The position numbers and the translations under genes are program-made. From VBOC01 sp035635475 (GTDB taxonomy: Bacteria; Bacteroidota; Ignavibacteria; UBA10030; SZUA-254), in contig DASQAZ010000033.1 in the NCBI GenBank assembly GCA_035635475.1, forward strand, positions 1 to 64,000: a stretch of 64,000 nucleotides of DNA, read 5' to 3'. The notes beneath the pieces were generated by a model. The model worked only from the letters and a program-made list of their open reading frames with translations. It was not told the origin of the DNA and made no database searches. Shown piece after piece: positions 36,190-45,774 of this stretch; within the stretch, counting starts at the first letter, position 1; every line of letters starts with the position of its first letter.

Positions 36190-37032
36190 TTACCTGTCCC
36201 GTCTCCCGCTTGTTACCCCATAGAGGAAGACTGCGCTTGCGCTCGCGACATTGAGCGAATCGACACCATCCGCCATCGGAATGAAGACTTGTTTCTGACA
36301 CTGCTTTAGAATTTCGGGCGAAACGCCTGCACCCTCATTCCCGAAAACCAAACAGAGATTTTGCGTTACGTCGAGCTCCCGAATCGTCATGCTGCCCTGC
36401 GGAGTGGCGGCCACCACGCAGGTCTGGCGGCGCATCGACAATTCCCGCAGAGATTCGGCCAGATTACCTGAATGGACGACCGGGAGATGAAAGACCGCGC
36501 CCATCGAATTCCGCACCGCCCGGCGCAGGTAGGGACTGCTCGACGTCTCTCCGCTAATGACGGCATCCACGCCGAAGGCGGCGCAATTCCTGACCACGAC
36601 CCCGACATTTTCAGCGCTGACGAGACCGTCGAGAGCGACCAGCAGGTACGGCCGGGCCGCGATGTGAAGTGTCTCGTCGAGCGAACGGCCCTCGGGCATT
36701 CTTGCTACTGCCATGATCCCCTGGTGAAGATTAAATCCGACGATCGATTCGAGGAGTTTCTTCCCGGCGACATAGATCGAGGCGTCAACGATGTTCGGCG
36801 GCGCGGGGCGCGACGAGAGAGGGCTTCCGGACAACAATTTCTCATACCATTCCTCCGTCAGGAGCAATGAAATGACCGCAAGATTCGAATCGAGCAAACG
36901 CCGGACAACTTTTTCTCCCTCCGCGACGAAGATGCCCTGACGGATATGCTGAACCGGTCGCCGGAGCGTGCGATAGGGCTCGAGCTCCGGGGCCTGGAGG
37001 GAGGTCACGCGCCGGGGAGTGGGTATTCCCAT
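36190..37032 (-). CDS. TrmH/SpoU family RNA 2'-O-methyltransferase
   Basis: The protein has 280 residues. An N-terminal substrate-binding region (about 1-110, with GIFVAEGEKVVRRLL) is followed by the SPOUT domain. The knot motifs are NVGVVVRNCAAFGVDAVI (motif 1), LVFGNEGAGVSPEIL (motif 2) and IPMADGVDSLNVASASAVFLY (motif 3). Such enzymes methylate ribose in rRNA or tRNA. The exact target is not clear from sequence, and RlmB-like 23S rRNA modification is one possibility. Confidence 0.92.
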   Translation of the reverse strand: MGIPTPRRVTSLQAPELEPYRTLRRPVQHIRQGIFVAEGEKVVRRLLDSNLAVISLLLTEEWYEKLLSGSPLSSRPAPPNIVDASIYVAGKKLLESIVGFNLHQGIMAVARMPEGRSLDETLHIAARPYLLVALDGLVSAENVGVVVRNCAAFGVDAVISGETSSSPYLRRAVRNSMGAVFHLPVVHSGNLAESLRELSMRRQTCVVAATPQGSMTIRELDVTQNLCLVFGNEGAGVSPEILKQCQKQVFIPMADGVDSLNVASASAVFLYGVTSGRRDR

Positions 37033-37084
37033 CGTTCGCCCGATTCGAAAATAGTCATGTTGAACAGGTCCTTGAGAGAGTCGG

Positions 37085-37109
37085 CCTCCCGGATAAGATA
37101 GCCGGGAGG
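37085..37109. other. Strong hairpin in a divergent intergenic region
   Basis: CCTCCCGG (37085-37092) pairs perfectly with CCGGGAGG (37102-37109) around a nine-base loop in the 248-base gap between the divergent RNA methyltransferase and epimerase genes. It lacks a U-run on either side. It could be an operator or a leader structure of the methyltransferase mRNA. Nothing else is recognisable in this gap. Confidence 0.35.
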
Positions 37110-37280
37110 GGATTGAGAATCAAATATAGACAAGAAAGCCAAGAAAAAACGCAGCCTCGGATGAAGGATCTCCGTCATTGTTCAAACGTCCGCTCGGTCG
37201 GGTGGATCAAGGCTCATTGGACGTGAGTAGATAATCGAGGACAAAATCCGTATCATGTGCCTTAACATCCGGAAAGAACC

Positions 37281-38228
37281 ATGCGAATCGTGATTGCAGG
37301 CGGGACAGGCTTCATCGGAGGATTGCTGATTCCGAAGCTGTCGGCTGCGAAACACCAAATAATCATCCTGTCGCGGAACCCGGAACCGGCGCCGACGAGG
37401 ATCTCTTCGGCGGTACTGGCGAATACCGAGGCCCAGATCACGACTGAGTGGTGGGATGGCACCGCAGTCGGCCGGTGGGCCGAATCCATCGACGGCGCGG
37501 ATGCGATCGTCAACCTTGCGGGCGAATCGATTGCCGGCAAACGGTGGACGAGGGCGCGAAAACTGGATCTGCTGAACAGTAGAATTTTTCCGACCCGCGC
37601 CATCGTCGAGGCGATCCGCCGTGCTCGCAAGAGACCGTCGGTGTTGATCAACGCTTCGGCGGTCGGCTATTATGGCAGCGTCGAGACGGGAGACGTGAGA
37701 GAAGCGCATCCGAAGGGGTATGACTTTCTTGCCAGCCTCTGCGCACGATGGGAGGATGAAGCCCGGGCAGCAGAGACATTCGGGGTGAGGGTGACCAGGC
37801 TTCGGTTTGGCATTATCCTCGACAAAGAGGGCGGCGCTCTCAAGAAGCTTCTGCTCCCGTTCCGCCTGTTTGCCGGCGGGTGGCTTGGTTCCGGACGCCA
37901 GTGGTTTCCCTGGGTCCACCGGGATGACGTGATCTCCATGATCGCATTTGCACTCGAGAACGGAGCCATTTCAGGTCCGGTGAATGTAGCGGCGCCCGAG
38001 GCCGTGACGATGAAACAATTCTGTCGGGCGCTCGGAAAAGTGGTGAAACGACCCTGCTGGGCACCTGTGCCCGGATTTATTCTGCGGGTTGCGCTCGGCG
38101 AGCTGGCCGGCATGCTGCTCACGGGACAGAGGGTCGTCCCCCGGAAGGCCCTCGATGCGGGCTATACGTTTCAGTATCCATCGCTGACTCCTGCGCTCGA
38201 GGCAATTTTTCCACCCGGATCGATGTGA
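37281..38228 (+). CDS. TIGR01777 family NAD-dependent epimerase/dehydratase-like protein
   Basis: The protein has 315 residues. The Rossmann start RIVIAGGTGFIGGLLIPKL binds NAD(P). NLAGESIAGKRWT, the ASAVGYYGS segment and WVHRDDVI are characteristic of the TIGR01777 (YfcH/SULA-like) subgroup, which also carries a C-terminal DUF1731 extension (about 250-305, ending ALEAIFP). The substrate is unknown for the subgroup. It stands alone downstream of a divergent promoter region. Confidence 0.93.
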   Translation: MRIVIAGGTGFIGGLLIPKLSAAKHQIIILSRNPEPAPTRISSAVLANTEAQITTEWWDGTAVGRWAESIDGADAIVNLAGESIAGKRWTRARKLDLLNSRIFPTRAIVEAIRRARKRPSVLINASAVGYYGSVETGDVREAHPKGYDFLASLCARWEDEARAAETFGVRVTRLRFGIILDKEGGALKKLLLPFRLFAGGWLGSGRQWFPWVHRDDVISMIAFALENGAISGPVNVAAPEAVTMKQFCRALGKVVKRPCWAPVPGFILRVALGELAGMLLTGQRVVPRKALDAGYTFQYPSLTPALEAIFPPGSM

Positions 38229-38328
38229 GCGCAGGCCGAACCACCAACATTTGCCTCTCTTTTCCCCTTTCCTTATGCTTTTCAATCCATTTCCCCGGCT
38301 GCATCGTACTTCCAATAAGACTTAAAGA

Positions 38329-38919
38329 ATGCTCGTTTTTCTCCTTAGCATACTGCGCCGGTTAGGCGGTTCAGAAGATGCCGTACTCATGGGAAAGATC
38401 ATGACGCGCGACAGCGTCGCGTTGTCCGCTCTTTATGATCGATATGCACGTCTCATTTACAGTCTGATCCGTTCGGTCATCAAGAATCACGAGGAAGCGG
38501 AGGACCTGCTCCAAGAAGTCTTCGTTCAACTTTGGGAGCGGGCTTCAACATATGATGCGGCGAGAGGGAGTGTGTATACCTGGATTGTGACACTCGCGAG
38601 AAATAGGGCCATCGATCAGGTGCGCTCCAAGAGTTTTCAACAACAAAACAAGATTGCGAGAGAAGTCGGGCCGGACATGTTGTATTCCCCGATGGAAAAC
38701 TCTCCCTTCGACCTTGTCGTTGCCGAGGAACGGTCGCGCAAAATGCGAGACGCCCTCAACCAAATACCGCCCGAACAGAGCCAGGTCATTCACATTGCCT
38801 ATTTTGGCGGATGTTCCCAATCCGAGATAGCGGCGCAACTCAATATTCCCCTGGGGACCGTAAAGACACGGATGCGGCAGGGGATGAAGAAACTCCAGCA
38901 GATCATGACTGACCGATAG
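38329..38919 (+). CDS. ECF sigma factor
   Basis: The protein has 196 residues. Region 2 (about 30-100) contains LYDRYARLIYSLIRSVIKN, AEDLLQEVFVQLWE and RNRAIDQVRS. Region 4 (about 130-190) reads IPPEQSQVIHIAYFGGCSQSEIAAQLNIPLGTVKTRM. It most resembles the SigK-type ECF group. It directs RNA polymerase to a small regulon. The adjacent gene, five bases on, encodes a membrane anti-sigma factor. An internal ATG at 38389 is an alternative start. Confidence 0.93.
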   Translation: MLVFLLSILRRLGGSEDAVLMGKIMTRDSVALSALYDRYARLIYSLIRSVIKNHEEAEDLLQEVFVQLWERASTYDAARGSVYTWIVTLARNRAIDQVRSKSFQQQNKIAREVGPDMLYSPMENSPFDLVVAEERSRKMRDALNQIPPEQSQVIHIAYFGGCSQSEIAAQLNIPLGTVKTRMRQGMKKLQQIMTDR

Positions 38920-38924
38920 AAATT

Positions 38925-39767
38925 ATGGCGATAGACCGGGAAAAATTCGAAGAGCTTTGTTCGGCGTACGTTCTGGGAGCTCTCGAAGGCGCAGATCTGA
39001 GCGAATTCCGCGACGCAATGCGGACGGCAGACAGCGAACTCTTATCGATCTATCAAGAGATGCAGCAAGTAGCCTTGCATCTTCCGCTGATGGTCGAGCA
39101 ATTCGATCCTCCGATGGACGCAAAGAGAAGGATTATGTCCCGAATCGGGGCCTCGGAACCTCCGGCACGAAAAGGGCTTGTCGTCAGGATCGCGTCGGCA
39201 CTGGGATTGAATGAACCCGAAGTTTCCGTCGGAATCGCATTTGTCTTACTCCTTGTTGTTCTTGGATTATCGTATTATTCGATTCTTCTCAGGAGATCCG
39301 TCGTCGAGAAAGACACTCAAATCTCGCACCTTTCCGATGAAATGATCGCAGAGCGTCAGCAAATGACGGTTGTTCGTGAGGAGCTTCAAAAGAAAGATGA
39401 ATTACTCAAGATTCTGCAATCCCCGAGAATCGAATTGGCATTCATGAACGGCCAGGAGGTGGCAAAGTCGGGATACGGCAAGATCATCTGGGATCCGGAA
39501 AGCAGGAGAGCGATCCTACAAATTTCGAATCTGCCGGCCGTACCACCAGGGAAAGATTATCAACTGTGGGTGATTAAGGACAAGACGCCCATCAGCGCCG
39601 GTGTCTTCACTGTAAACGATCCGGAAAAAGAAAACTTCTTCAAAATTGACAGGCTCGCCGAGGTGGACAAGAAAAATATCGCTGCTTTTGCGATTACACT
39701 TGAACCGAAGGGCGGCGTCCCTCAACCGACGGGCGATAAATACCTGGTTGGAACGCCCTCGCTGTAA
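38925..39767 (+). CDS. Membrane anti-sigma factor (RskA-like)
   Basis: The protein has 280 residues. A cytoplasmic N-terminal anti-sigma domain (LCSAYVLGALEGADLSEF) is followed by a single transmembrane helix at about 104-122 (VGIAFVLLLVVLGLSYYSI). A periplasmic coiled-coil stretch (SHLSDEMIAERQQM) comes next, then the RskA C-terminal domain (LPAVPPGKDYQLWVI). It should hold the adjacent sigma factor until a signal releases it, normally by proteolysis. Its place right after the sigma gene is standard. Confidence 0.9.
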   Translation: MAIDREKFEELCSAYVLGALEGADLSEFRDAMRTADSELLSIYQEMQQVALHLPLMVEQFDPPMDAKRRIMSRIGASEPPARKGLVVRIASALGLNEPEVSVGIAFVLLLVVLGLSYYSILLRRSVVEKDTQISHLSDEMIAERQQMTVVREELQKKDELLKILQSPRIELAFMNGQEVAKSGYGKIIWDPESRRAILQISNLPAVPPGKDYQLWVIKDKTPISAGVFTVNDPEKENFFKIDRLAEVDKKNIAAFAITLEPKGGVPQPTGDKYLVGTPSL

Positions 39768-39932
39768 TTTCCCCGCTTATCGATTCCCTACTATTCTGGT
39801 ATTTTTCCTTACCTGGGAGAAATCCGAACGACCGTTAATTTCGTATACCCACTGTAGAATCACCGGAGCCACTCTCCGCGTGTAGTTCCCGATTTGCCCT
39901 TCATCAACCGTAATTTCATAGGGGATACTCTT

Positions 39933-42113
39933 ATGAAAACGCTCTGCTTTGCGGTATCGACGCTTTTTGTTCTTCTAGTCCTATTGTTTTCAACTCCCCA
40001 CCAGGAGACCACCGCTTCCAGTCATCGGGAAGCCCCGCTAATCTCGAACGACCCTCTCGCGGATAATACCGACCTTTATGCCTTCCGGTGTCCGGATGAC
40101 ACAAATTTCGTGACAATCGTAGCGGACTATATCCCTCTCGAACTGCCCGAGGGAGGCCCGAATTATTCAAGTTTCGGAGAGGATATACGCTACGAAATAC
40201 ATATCAAGAACAGGACATCCGAGACGGAATTGGGCGAAGCAGAAGACGACATTACCTATCGATTCACCTTCAGGCACAGCAACGAGGATCCATCGACTTT
40301 CTTTAACATCCGGCTCGGGAAACAAAATCTCAAGACCACATACAAGTGCGAAAAAGGTTCGCACGGTGAAGACTTTACCACAATCATAAACAAGGGTGTT
40401 GTTCCTCCGAACAATATCGGCCCTCGTTCGATTGAAGGCGGGGCGGGGTTAAACGCATCGTACAATAGCCTCGTGACATCGGCGACAACCAAGGCATCGA
40501 CGGGGGAAATTGTGTTCTGTGGTCCGCGCGATGATCCTTTCTTTGTCGACCTCGGCGGCATCTTCGATCTGGGGCAGACTCGCAGTGTGTATGGAGCCGA
40601 TCCGTCGGATCCCAATACCGTGCGGGATGCAGTGGCAGGTTTCAATACGCACTCGATTATCATGAAGATCCCGATCAATATGTTGCAAAAGAATGGTAAG
40701 AGGGTGAGTCAGGCATCCAGCATTCTCGATCCCAATTTTGTCATCGGCGTCTGGGCATCGGCCAGCCGAAGGAAGATCACGATCCTCCAGGAAAATGGGA
40801 GGCCTCCGAAGACTGACGGACCCTGGATGCAGGTTTCACGTCTTGGGATGCCGTTGACCAACGAGGCCGTTATCCCCATCGGTGATAAGGATTATTGGAA
40901 TTCTGTGACACCCTACAGTCGAGATGAGCAGGAATTCGTGAAGTACTTTGCAAACCCGGAACTGGCGTTGTATATGGACGAGAGCCAGTTCGGCGGAGCG
41001 GTTCCGGCGTTAAGTGCTCTCCGCGTTCAATCGAAGTCTTATCCGGCGATTGGAGTCCTGCCCTCCTATTCTGCCTCCGGTTTTGATTTTCGCAATGGGA
41101 AGGACGGCGCCTTTGCTGTAACAAAAATCTCACCGCCCCTCAATCTTGCCGGGACGGCTTTTGCAGTTCCCGTTCGACCCGGCCTGGTCGGGGCGGCTCA
41201 ACCCCGGCTGGTCGATATTTTCCCAATATTTTACTTCGGTGTGCCGAACGTGATTCCCTACCAACTCGCGACCGGTAAAACGGGAGGTCCGTTGAGCCCC
41301 GGGAAGCCATTTATTCATAATTTCCTTCCCATCACGAATGATGAGGGAAAATTGTACGGAGGCGATATGCTTCGCCTGAACATGGCGACCCCTGTCACGC
41401 CGAGAGGCTCCGAAGAATTTACAAAGAATGCGCGCATGGGTCTCATCCGCGCAGCCGTCCTCGGGTTGGTGGCGGCGCCTTACAACACAAACAAAAATCT
41501 TCAGGCGATCCCGCACATGGACGGCTTTCCGAACGGGCGCAGACTGGAGGATGACGTCACCACGATCGAATTGCAGGCGGTGGGGGGGCTCGTTCTCGCG
41601 GCAGTCGGATTGCCGTTCGACGATGCCGCGGCCGCGAATTATTCCGACCTGGCCTCGCCAAAGCTGCTTGCAGAGCTGAACTATAATGAAGGGCCGACAA
41701 AGAACGATGTGCCCATCCTTCCCGAGTTCCCTTATGTTCCCAGTCCGCATCGCGGATTCGATTACGTGAAACAGCTCACGGAGTCTTCACCGCCGCTCGC
41801 AACTACAAGGGTAAAGCGGCAAGACTTCCTTGGGGTAAGCGCGCCGAAGGCGTTCCTCCTGGATCAAAATTACCCTAACCCGTTCAATCCGTCCACGGAA
41901 ATCCGTTATCACGTTTCCTCCACCGACATTGTGAGATTGATCGTTTACAATCCGCTCGGGCAGGAAGTGGCGAAATTGGTCGATGAGGAGAAGGCTCCGG
42001 GAACCTATTCTGCGACGTGGAATGCCGGAAATCTCGCGAGCGGGACGTATTACATCCGGCTGACTGTGAGGGATGAGGTAGTTTCGACCAAGAAGGCAAT
42101 GTTCATTAAGTGA
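39933..42113 (+). CDS. Secreted DUF4331 protein with T9SS sorting domain
   Basis: The ATG at 39933 is favoured because a proper signal peptide (KTLCFAVSTLFVLLVLLFS) begins there. DUF4331 starts right after it with the typical SSHREAPLISNDPLADNTDLYAF and covers most of the 726 residues. The C-terminal about 80 residues are a T9SS type A sorting domain (NYPNPFNPSTEIRY, LGQEVAKLVDEEK, SGTYYIRL). DUF4331 proteins have no settled function. It follows the sigma/anti-sigma pair after about 165 bases and precedes a TPR gene by 13 bases, so it may belong to the sigma regulon. Confidence 0.9.
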   Translation: MKTLCFAVSTLFVLLVLLFSTPHQETTASSHREAPLISNDPLADNTDLYAFRCPDDTNFVTIVADYIPLELPEGGPNYSSFGEDIRYEIHIKNRTSETELGEAEDDITYRFTFRHSNEDPSTFFNIRLGKQNLKTTYKCEKGSHGEDFTTIINKGVVPPNNIGPRSIEGGAGLNASYNSLVTSATTKASTGEIVFCGPRDDPFFVDLGGIFDLGQTRSVYGADPSDPNTVRDAVAGFNTHSIIMKIPINMLQKNGKRVSQASSILDPNFVIGVWASASRRKITILQENGRPPKTDGPWMQVSRLGMPLTNEAVIPIGDKDYWNSVTPYSRDEQEFVKYFANPELALYMDESQFGGAVPALSALRVQSKSYPAIGVLPSYSASGFDFRNGKDGAFAVTKISPPLNLAGTAFAVPVRPGLVGAAQPRLVDIFPIFYFGVPNVIPYQLATGKTGGPLSPGKPFIHNFLPITNDEGKLYGGDMLRLNMATPVTPRGSEEFTKNARMGLIRAAVLGLVAAPYNTNKNLQAIPHMDGFPNGRRLEDDVTTIELQAVGGLVLAAVGLPFDDAAAANYSDLASPKLLAELNYNEGPTKNDVPILPEFPYVPSPHRGFDYVKQLTESSPPLATTRVKRQDFLGVSAPKAFLLDQNYPNPFNPSTEIRYHVSSTDIVRLIVYNPLGQEVAKLVDEEKAPGTYSATWNAGNLASGTYYIRLTVRDEVVSTKKAMFIK

Positions 42114-42126
42114 TGGGGGTAACACG

Positions 42127-43440
42127 ATGAATCGCAGGTCAATACTTATATCGGCGACGGCTGCCACGCTCCTCGGAGCAGCCATTTACTTCTGGGCTTC
42201 GGAACGAACTACGCCGGCGGAAATACCGACACTCAGCATGCGGGCGGGAAGCGCGAACGCCTCGTCTGAATTCCTGAACGCGCAGAAGGCGGTCGACTTT
42301 TATCGCGACGAGATACGGAAACATCCTGCAGCAGCGAAAAACTATGTCGAGCTGGCACAACTGTTCCTGCAGGAATCTCGCGTCACCGGACGCCATCATG
42401 AATACATGCCCAAGGCACGCTACCTGATCGACAAAGCCCTGAGCTACGATCCGGAGAATTACGATGCTCGAATCGTCAAGGCGTCCATGCTGATGACGCT
42501 GCACCGATTTACAGAGGCGAGAGAGATCGCCCATGAAGCTGTGAAAAGGAACCCTCACAGCGCAACAGCGTATGGCGTTCTTTGTGACGCGCTTGTGGAA
42601 ACCGGACGGTATGAGGAGGCAGTCAAGACCTGCGATCGGATGCTCAGCTTACGTCCGGACCTCCGCTCCTACTCCCGAGCCTCCTACATTCGCGAGCTGT
42701 ATGGACACGACGACGGCGCCGTCGAGGCGATGAAACTTGCCGCCGACGCCGGGGTGTTCGGTCAGGAAAATCGTGCATGGGCTCTTTATAACCTTGGCAA
42801 GCTATTCCTCAGCGAAGGAAAGCTGGATACTGCCGCGTACATATTCAACGGCATTATCGAAGAGCGTCCCGACTACGCGTATGCGATGGCCGGCGAGGCC
42901 CAGGTCAAACGGGCGAAGGGCGAGTATCAGGAAGCCGTCGATCTTCTCGCGAAGGCCTATCAAATCGCTCCGGAACATCTTTTCGTTGAGCAATTAGCCG
43001 ATCTCTATCGATCGGGCGGCCAGACGAAGAGTGCCGATGGGGTAGCTAAGATCGTTTTGCAGGCGTACGAGCAGCATGAGCGGGACGGTTGGAATGTCAA
43101 CAGGGAATACGCGATGTTTTGTGCAAATCAGGGCATAAATTTGCAGGAGTCCCTGGAGCGGGCGAAGAAGGAATTTGAGACTCGTCCCGACAACATCGAT
43201 GTACTTGAGACCTACGCGTGGACCCTGTTGAAGGTCGGAAGGCCGCGCGAAGCGGTGCCCCTGGTCGAGAAGGCCATGCGACTGAACACCAAAAGCTTCA
43301 CGCTGCATTACCACGCGGGCGTGATTTACTCTGCAGCCGGGATGCAGGATGAGGCGCAAAAATATTTCGCACAGGCGCAAACGGAGAACCCCTGTATGAA
43401 GATTTTCTGCGTCGCCAGCGGTCAGAGTCGCATCTTTTAG
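42127..43440 (+). CDS. Membrane-anchored TPR protein
   Basis: The protein has 437 residues. An N-terminal hydrophobic segment (ILISATAATLLGAAIYFWA) acts as signal anchor, then about ten tetratricopeptide repeats extend through the protein (VELAQLFLQESRV, AYGVLCDALVETGRYEEAVKTC, TYAWTLLKVGRPREAVPLVEKA). GGGGGTAACACG precedes the ATG. TPRs bind partner proteins. In DUF4331 clusters such TPR proteins are common, so the two probably act together at the cell envelope. Confidence 0.85.
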   Translation: MNRRSILISATAATLLGAAIYFWASERTTPAEIPTLSMRAGSANASSEFLNAQKAVDFYRDEIRKHPAAAKNYVELAQLFLQESRVTGRHHEYMPKARYLIDKALSYDPENYDARIVKASMLMTLHRFTEAREIAHEAVKRNPHSATAYGVLCDALVETGRYEEAVKTCDRMLSLRPDLRSYSRASYIRELYGHDDGAVEAMKLAADAGVFGQENRAWALYNLGKLFLSEGKLDTAAYIFNGIIEERPDYAYAMAGEAQVKRAKGEYQEAVDLLAKAYQIAPEHLFVEQLADLYRSGGQTKSADGVAKIVLQAYEQHERDGWNVNREYAMFCANQGINLQESLERAKKEFETRPDNIDVLETYAWTLLKVGRPREAVPLVEKAMRLNTKSFTLHYHAGVIYSAAGMQDEAQKYFAQAQTENPCMKIFCVASGQSRIF

Positions 43441-43491
43441 TATTTTTGACTATTTTTCGTCTCGATTAAATTTGATCTCTTAGTCCCATCG

Positions 43492-45774
43492 ATGTTTCCA
43501 CGCTCGGACATATCCAGCTTAAAAGCCTCCTTCGGCAAGCGAGGATTCAAATATTTACCCCTCGCAGTGCTGGTGGCGGTGACCGGAATCGTTCAGGCGC
43601 ATCCGCTGGGAATTTTCAGCGTGAACCGATACTCGAGGATTGAGCTGGCCGGAAGCGCGATCCGCCTTGTATATGTTATAGATATGGCGGAAATTCCTTC
43701 GATCCGGGAGTTTACGAGAATCGATGCGAACGGCAACGGAACGGCAGATGATCAGGAGCGGAACAGGTATGCGCAAGAGACTGCGGCGCGCATCGCATAC
43801 GGGTTCAAGCTTACGGTCGACGGCAGGGAGGTTTCAGTCAGGCCCGCCCATTGTGCGGTGTCGTTTCCTGAAGGAGAGGGCGGACTAAGGACCATTCGAC
43901 TCGTATCGAGCTTCGAGACATCTCTCTCGAATGACCGGGGCACGCACGATTTGGGCTTCATCGACCGTAATTTCGATGACCGCATCGGCTGGAAGGAAAT
44001 CCTCGTCCGGCCGCTCGACGGCATCACGCTCGATCGCTCGTCCGTCGGGGAGGAAGACATCACCGACGAGCTGCGAAATTATCCGGCAGATCGGATTTCG
44101 GACCCCATGAACGTCCGCGAAGCCACGGTTCGGTTCTCGGTCGGCGCATCCACGGGGAATTTTCGATTCGCATCGTTTACGCAGGCCATTGTCGGGCGAT
44201 CGAAGGACGGGCTTGCCGAACTGATATCCACGAGGGATCTCAGCGTGCCGGTCATGATCGGATCATTGCTTATCGCTCTCGTCCTCGGCGCAGGACATGC
44301 CCTCACGCCGGGGCACGGCAAGACAATCGTCGGAGCTTATCTGATTGGATCGCGCGGGACGGCAAGGCACGCTGCTTTTCTTGGTCTCACCGTCACGGCA
44401 ACGCACACGATCGGTGTATTCATGATGGGCCTCATTGCCCTGTTTGCGTCGCGCTATATCCTGCCGGAGAGCCTCTTTCCCTGGCTTGGAATGATCTCGG
44501 GTCTTATCGTTGTCGGCATCGGACTATCGCTTGTGAAACAGCGCGTTCAAATTGCCCGCGCGGGTGGCCATTCTCATGTCGGTCATGTTCACGCCCACGA
44601 CGACGGTGAAGTCCAACACCAGCATAGCGCCAGCCATCGTCATTCCCACCTCCCCCCCGGCTCTGATGGATCGCCCGTTACCTGGAAGAGTTTGCTGGCG
44701 CTCGGAGTCTCTGGAGGGATGCTTCCATGCCCGTCGGCCATTGTAGTCCTGCTGAGTGCGATTGCTCTCGGGCGGATCGGGTTCGGCCTGTTGCTCATCC
44801 TCGCGTTCAGCATCGGACTTGCAGGGGTCTTAACGGGCATCGGCATGCTGATGGTCTACGCACGGCGCTGGTTCGAGCGCTTCAATACGGCGGGCCCGGC
44901 CTTTCGCTGGCTGCCGGTTGGAAGTGCATTCATTGTGACAATAGCCGGAGTGATCATTGCTTTCCAGGGTCTTGTCCAGACAGGTCTTCATCTGCCCGGC
45001 GATTTCTGGGACCGGTTCGTCTCCCTTACTCCGGGATCGCTTTCGCTGACCGCCGGATCGCTCTCCGTCCTGGGTTTGGGCTTTGTCCTTGGGCTCAAGC
45101 ACGCCCTCGACGCCGATCATCTGGTTGCAGTTTCGACCATCGTGAGCGAGCGGAAGGGATTTCTGAGCTCATCTCTGGTGGGCGCTCTCTGGGGCCTGGG
45201 CCACACGGCATCGCTGCTCCTAGTGGGATTGCTCGTCGTTCTCTTTCATGTTCAGATCCCCGATAAGATCGCGATGGGGATGGAATTCACAGTGGCGATC
45301 ATGCTCGTGATTCTTGGCGCAAACCTACTCTGGAAAATCCGGAAGGGGGCGACGCTGCACTTCCACGCCCATGAGCATAGCCACCGGCTGCACGTTCACC
45401 CGCATCTTCACGAGCACGCCGTTCCCGGCCACCGGCACGAACAGGAATTGCAGAATCACCATAAGGTGAAAGCATCAAAAAAGCCCTTCTTCGTGGGGAT
45501 GGTGCATGGGATGGCAGGGAGTGCAGCGCTCATGCTGGTGGTCCTCGCCACAATTTCGTCCCGCGCCGTGGCTCTCCTCTATATCGCTATTTTCGGCATC
45601 GGCTCTGTCGGCGGGATGTTCCTGATGAGCGCACTCATCAGTATTCCCTTTGCCATCACGGCGAGGCATCGAGGGATCAACAGGATTGTGCAGATCGCTG
45701 CCGGAATACTCAGCGTCTCTTTCGGTCTGTTCCTCGTTTGGCAGATCGGGTTCTCTGAGGGGTTTCTGCTCTAG
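43492..45774 (+). CDS. Fused nickel/cobalt transporter (NicO/RcnA-like plus UreH/HoxN-like domains)
   Basis: The protein has 760 residues. About 1-235 is a signal segment and an extracytoplasmic domain with an EF-hand-like loop (RIDANGNGTADDQE). About 245-350 is a NicO-type domain (ALTPGHGKTIVGAYLIGSRG). A His-rich loop (GGHSHVGHVHAHDDG) leads to helices with GGMLPCPSAIVVLLS. About 515-755 has the HALDADHLVAV motif of the NiCoT family, a second His-rich loop (HFHAHEHSHRLHVHPHLHEH) and the last helices. It should move Ni2+ or Co2+ across the inner membrane; direction is uncertain. The 3' end overlaps the convergent YjjX-like gene by 65 bp. Confidence 0.88.
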   Translation: MFPRSDISSLKASFGKRGFKYLPLAVLVAVTGIVQAHPLGIFSVNRYSRIELAGSAIRLVYVIDMAEIPSIREFTRIDANGNGTADDQERNRYAQETAARIAYGFKLTVDGREVSVRPAHCAVSFPEGEGGLRTIRLVSSFETSLSNDRGTHDLGFIDRNFDDRIGWKEILVRPLDGITLDRSSVGEEDITDELRNYPADRISDPMNVREATVRFSVGASTGNFRFASFTQAIVGRSKDGLAELISTRDLSVPVMIGSLLIALVLGAGHALTPGHGKTIVGAYLIGSRGTARHAAFLGLTVTATHTIGVFMMGLIALFASRYILPESLFPWLGMISGLIVVGIGLSLVKQRVQIARAGGHSHVGHVHAHDDGEVQHQHSASHRHSHLPPGSDGSPVTWKSLLALGVSGGMLPCPSAIVVLLSAIALGRIGFGLLLILAFSIGLAGVLTGIGMLMVYARRWFERFNTAGPAFRWLPVGSAFIVTIAGVIIAFQGLVQTGLHLPGDFWDRFVSLTPGSLSLTAGSLSVLGLGFVLGLKHALDADHLVAVSTIVSERKGFLSSSLVGALWGLGHTASLLLVGLLVVLFHVQIPDKIAMGMEFTVAIMLVILGANLLWKIRKGATLHFHAHEHSHRLHVHPHLHEHAVPGHRHEQELQNHHKVKASKKPFFVGMVHGMAGSAALMLVVLATISSRAVALLYIAIFGIGSVGGMFLMSALISIPFAITARHRGINRIVQIAAGILSVSFGLFLVWQIGFSEGFLL

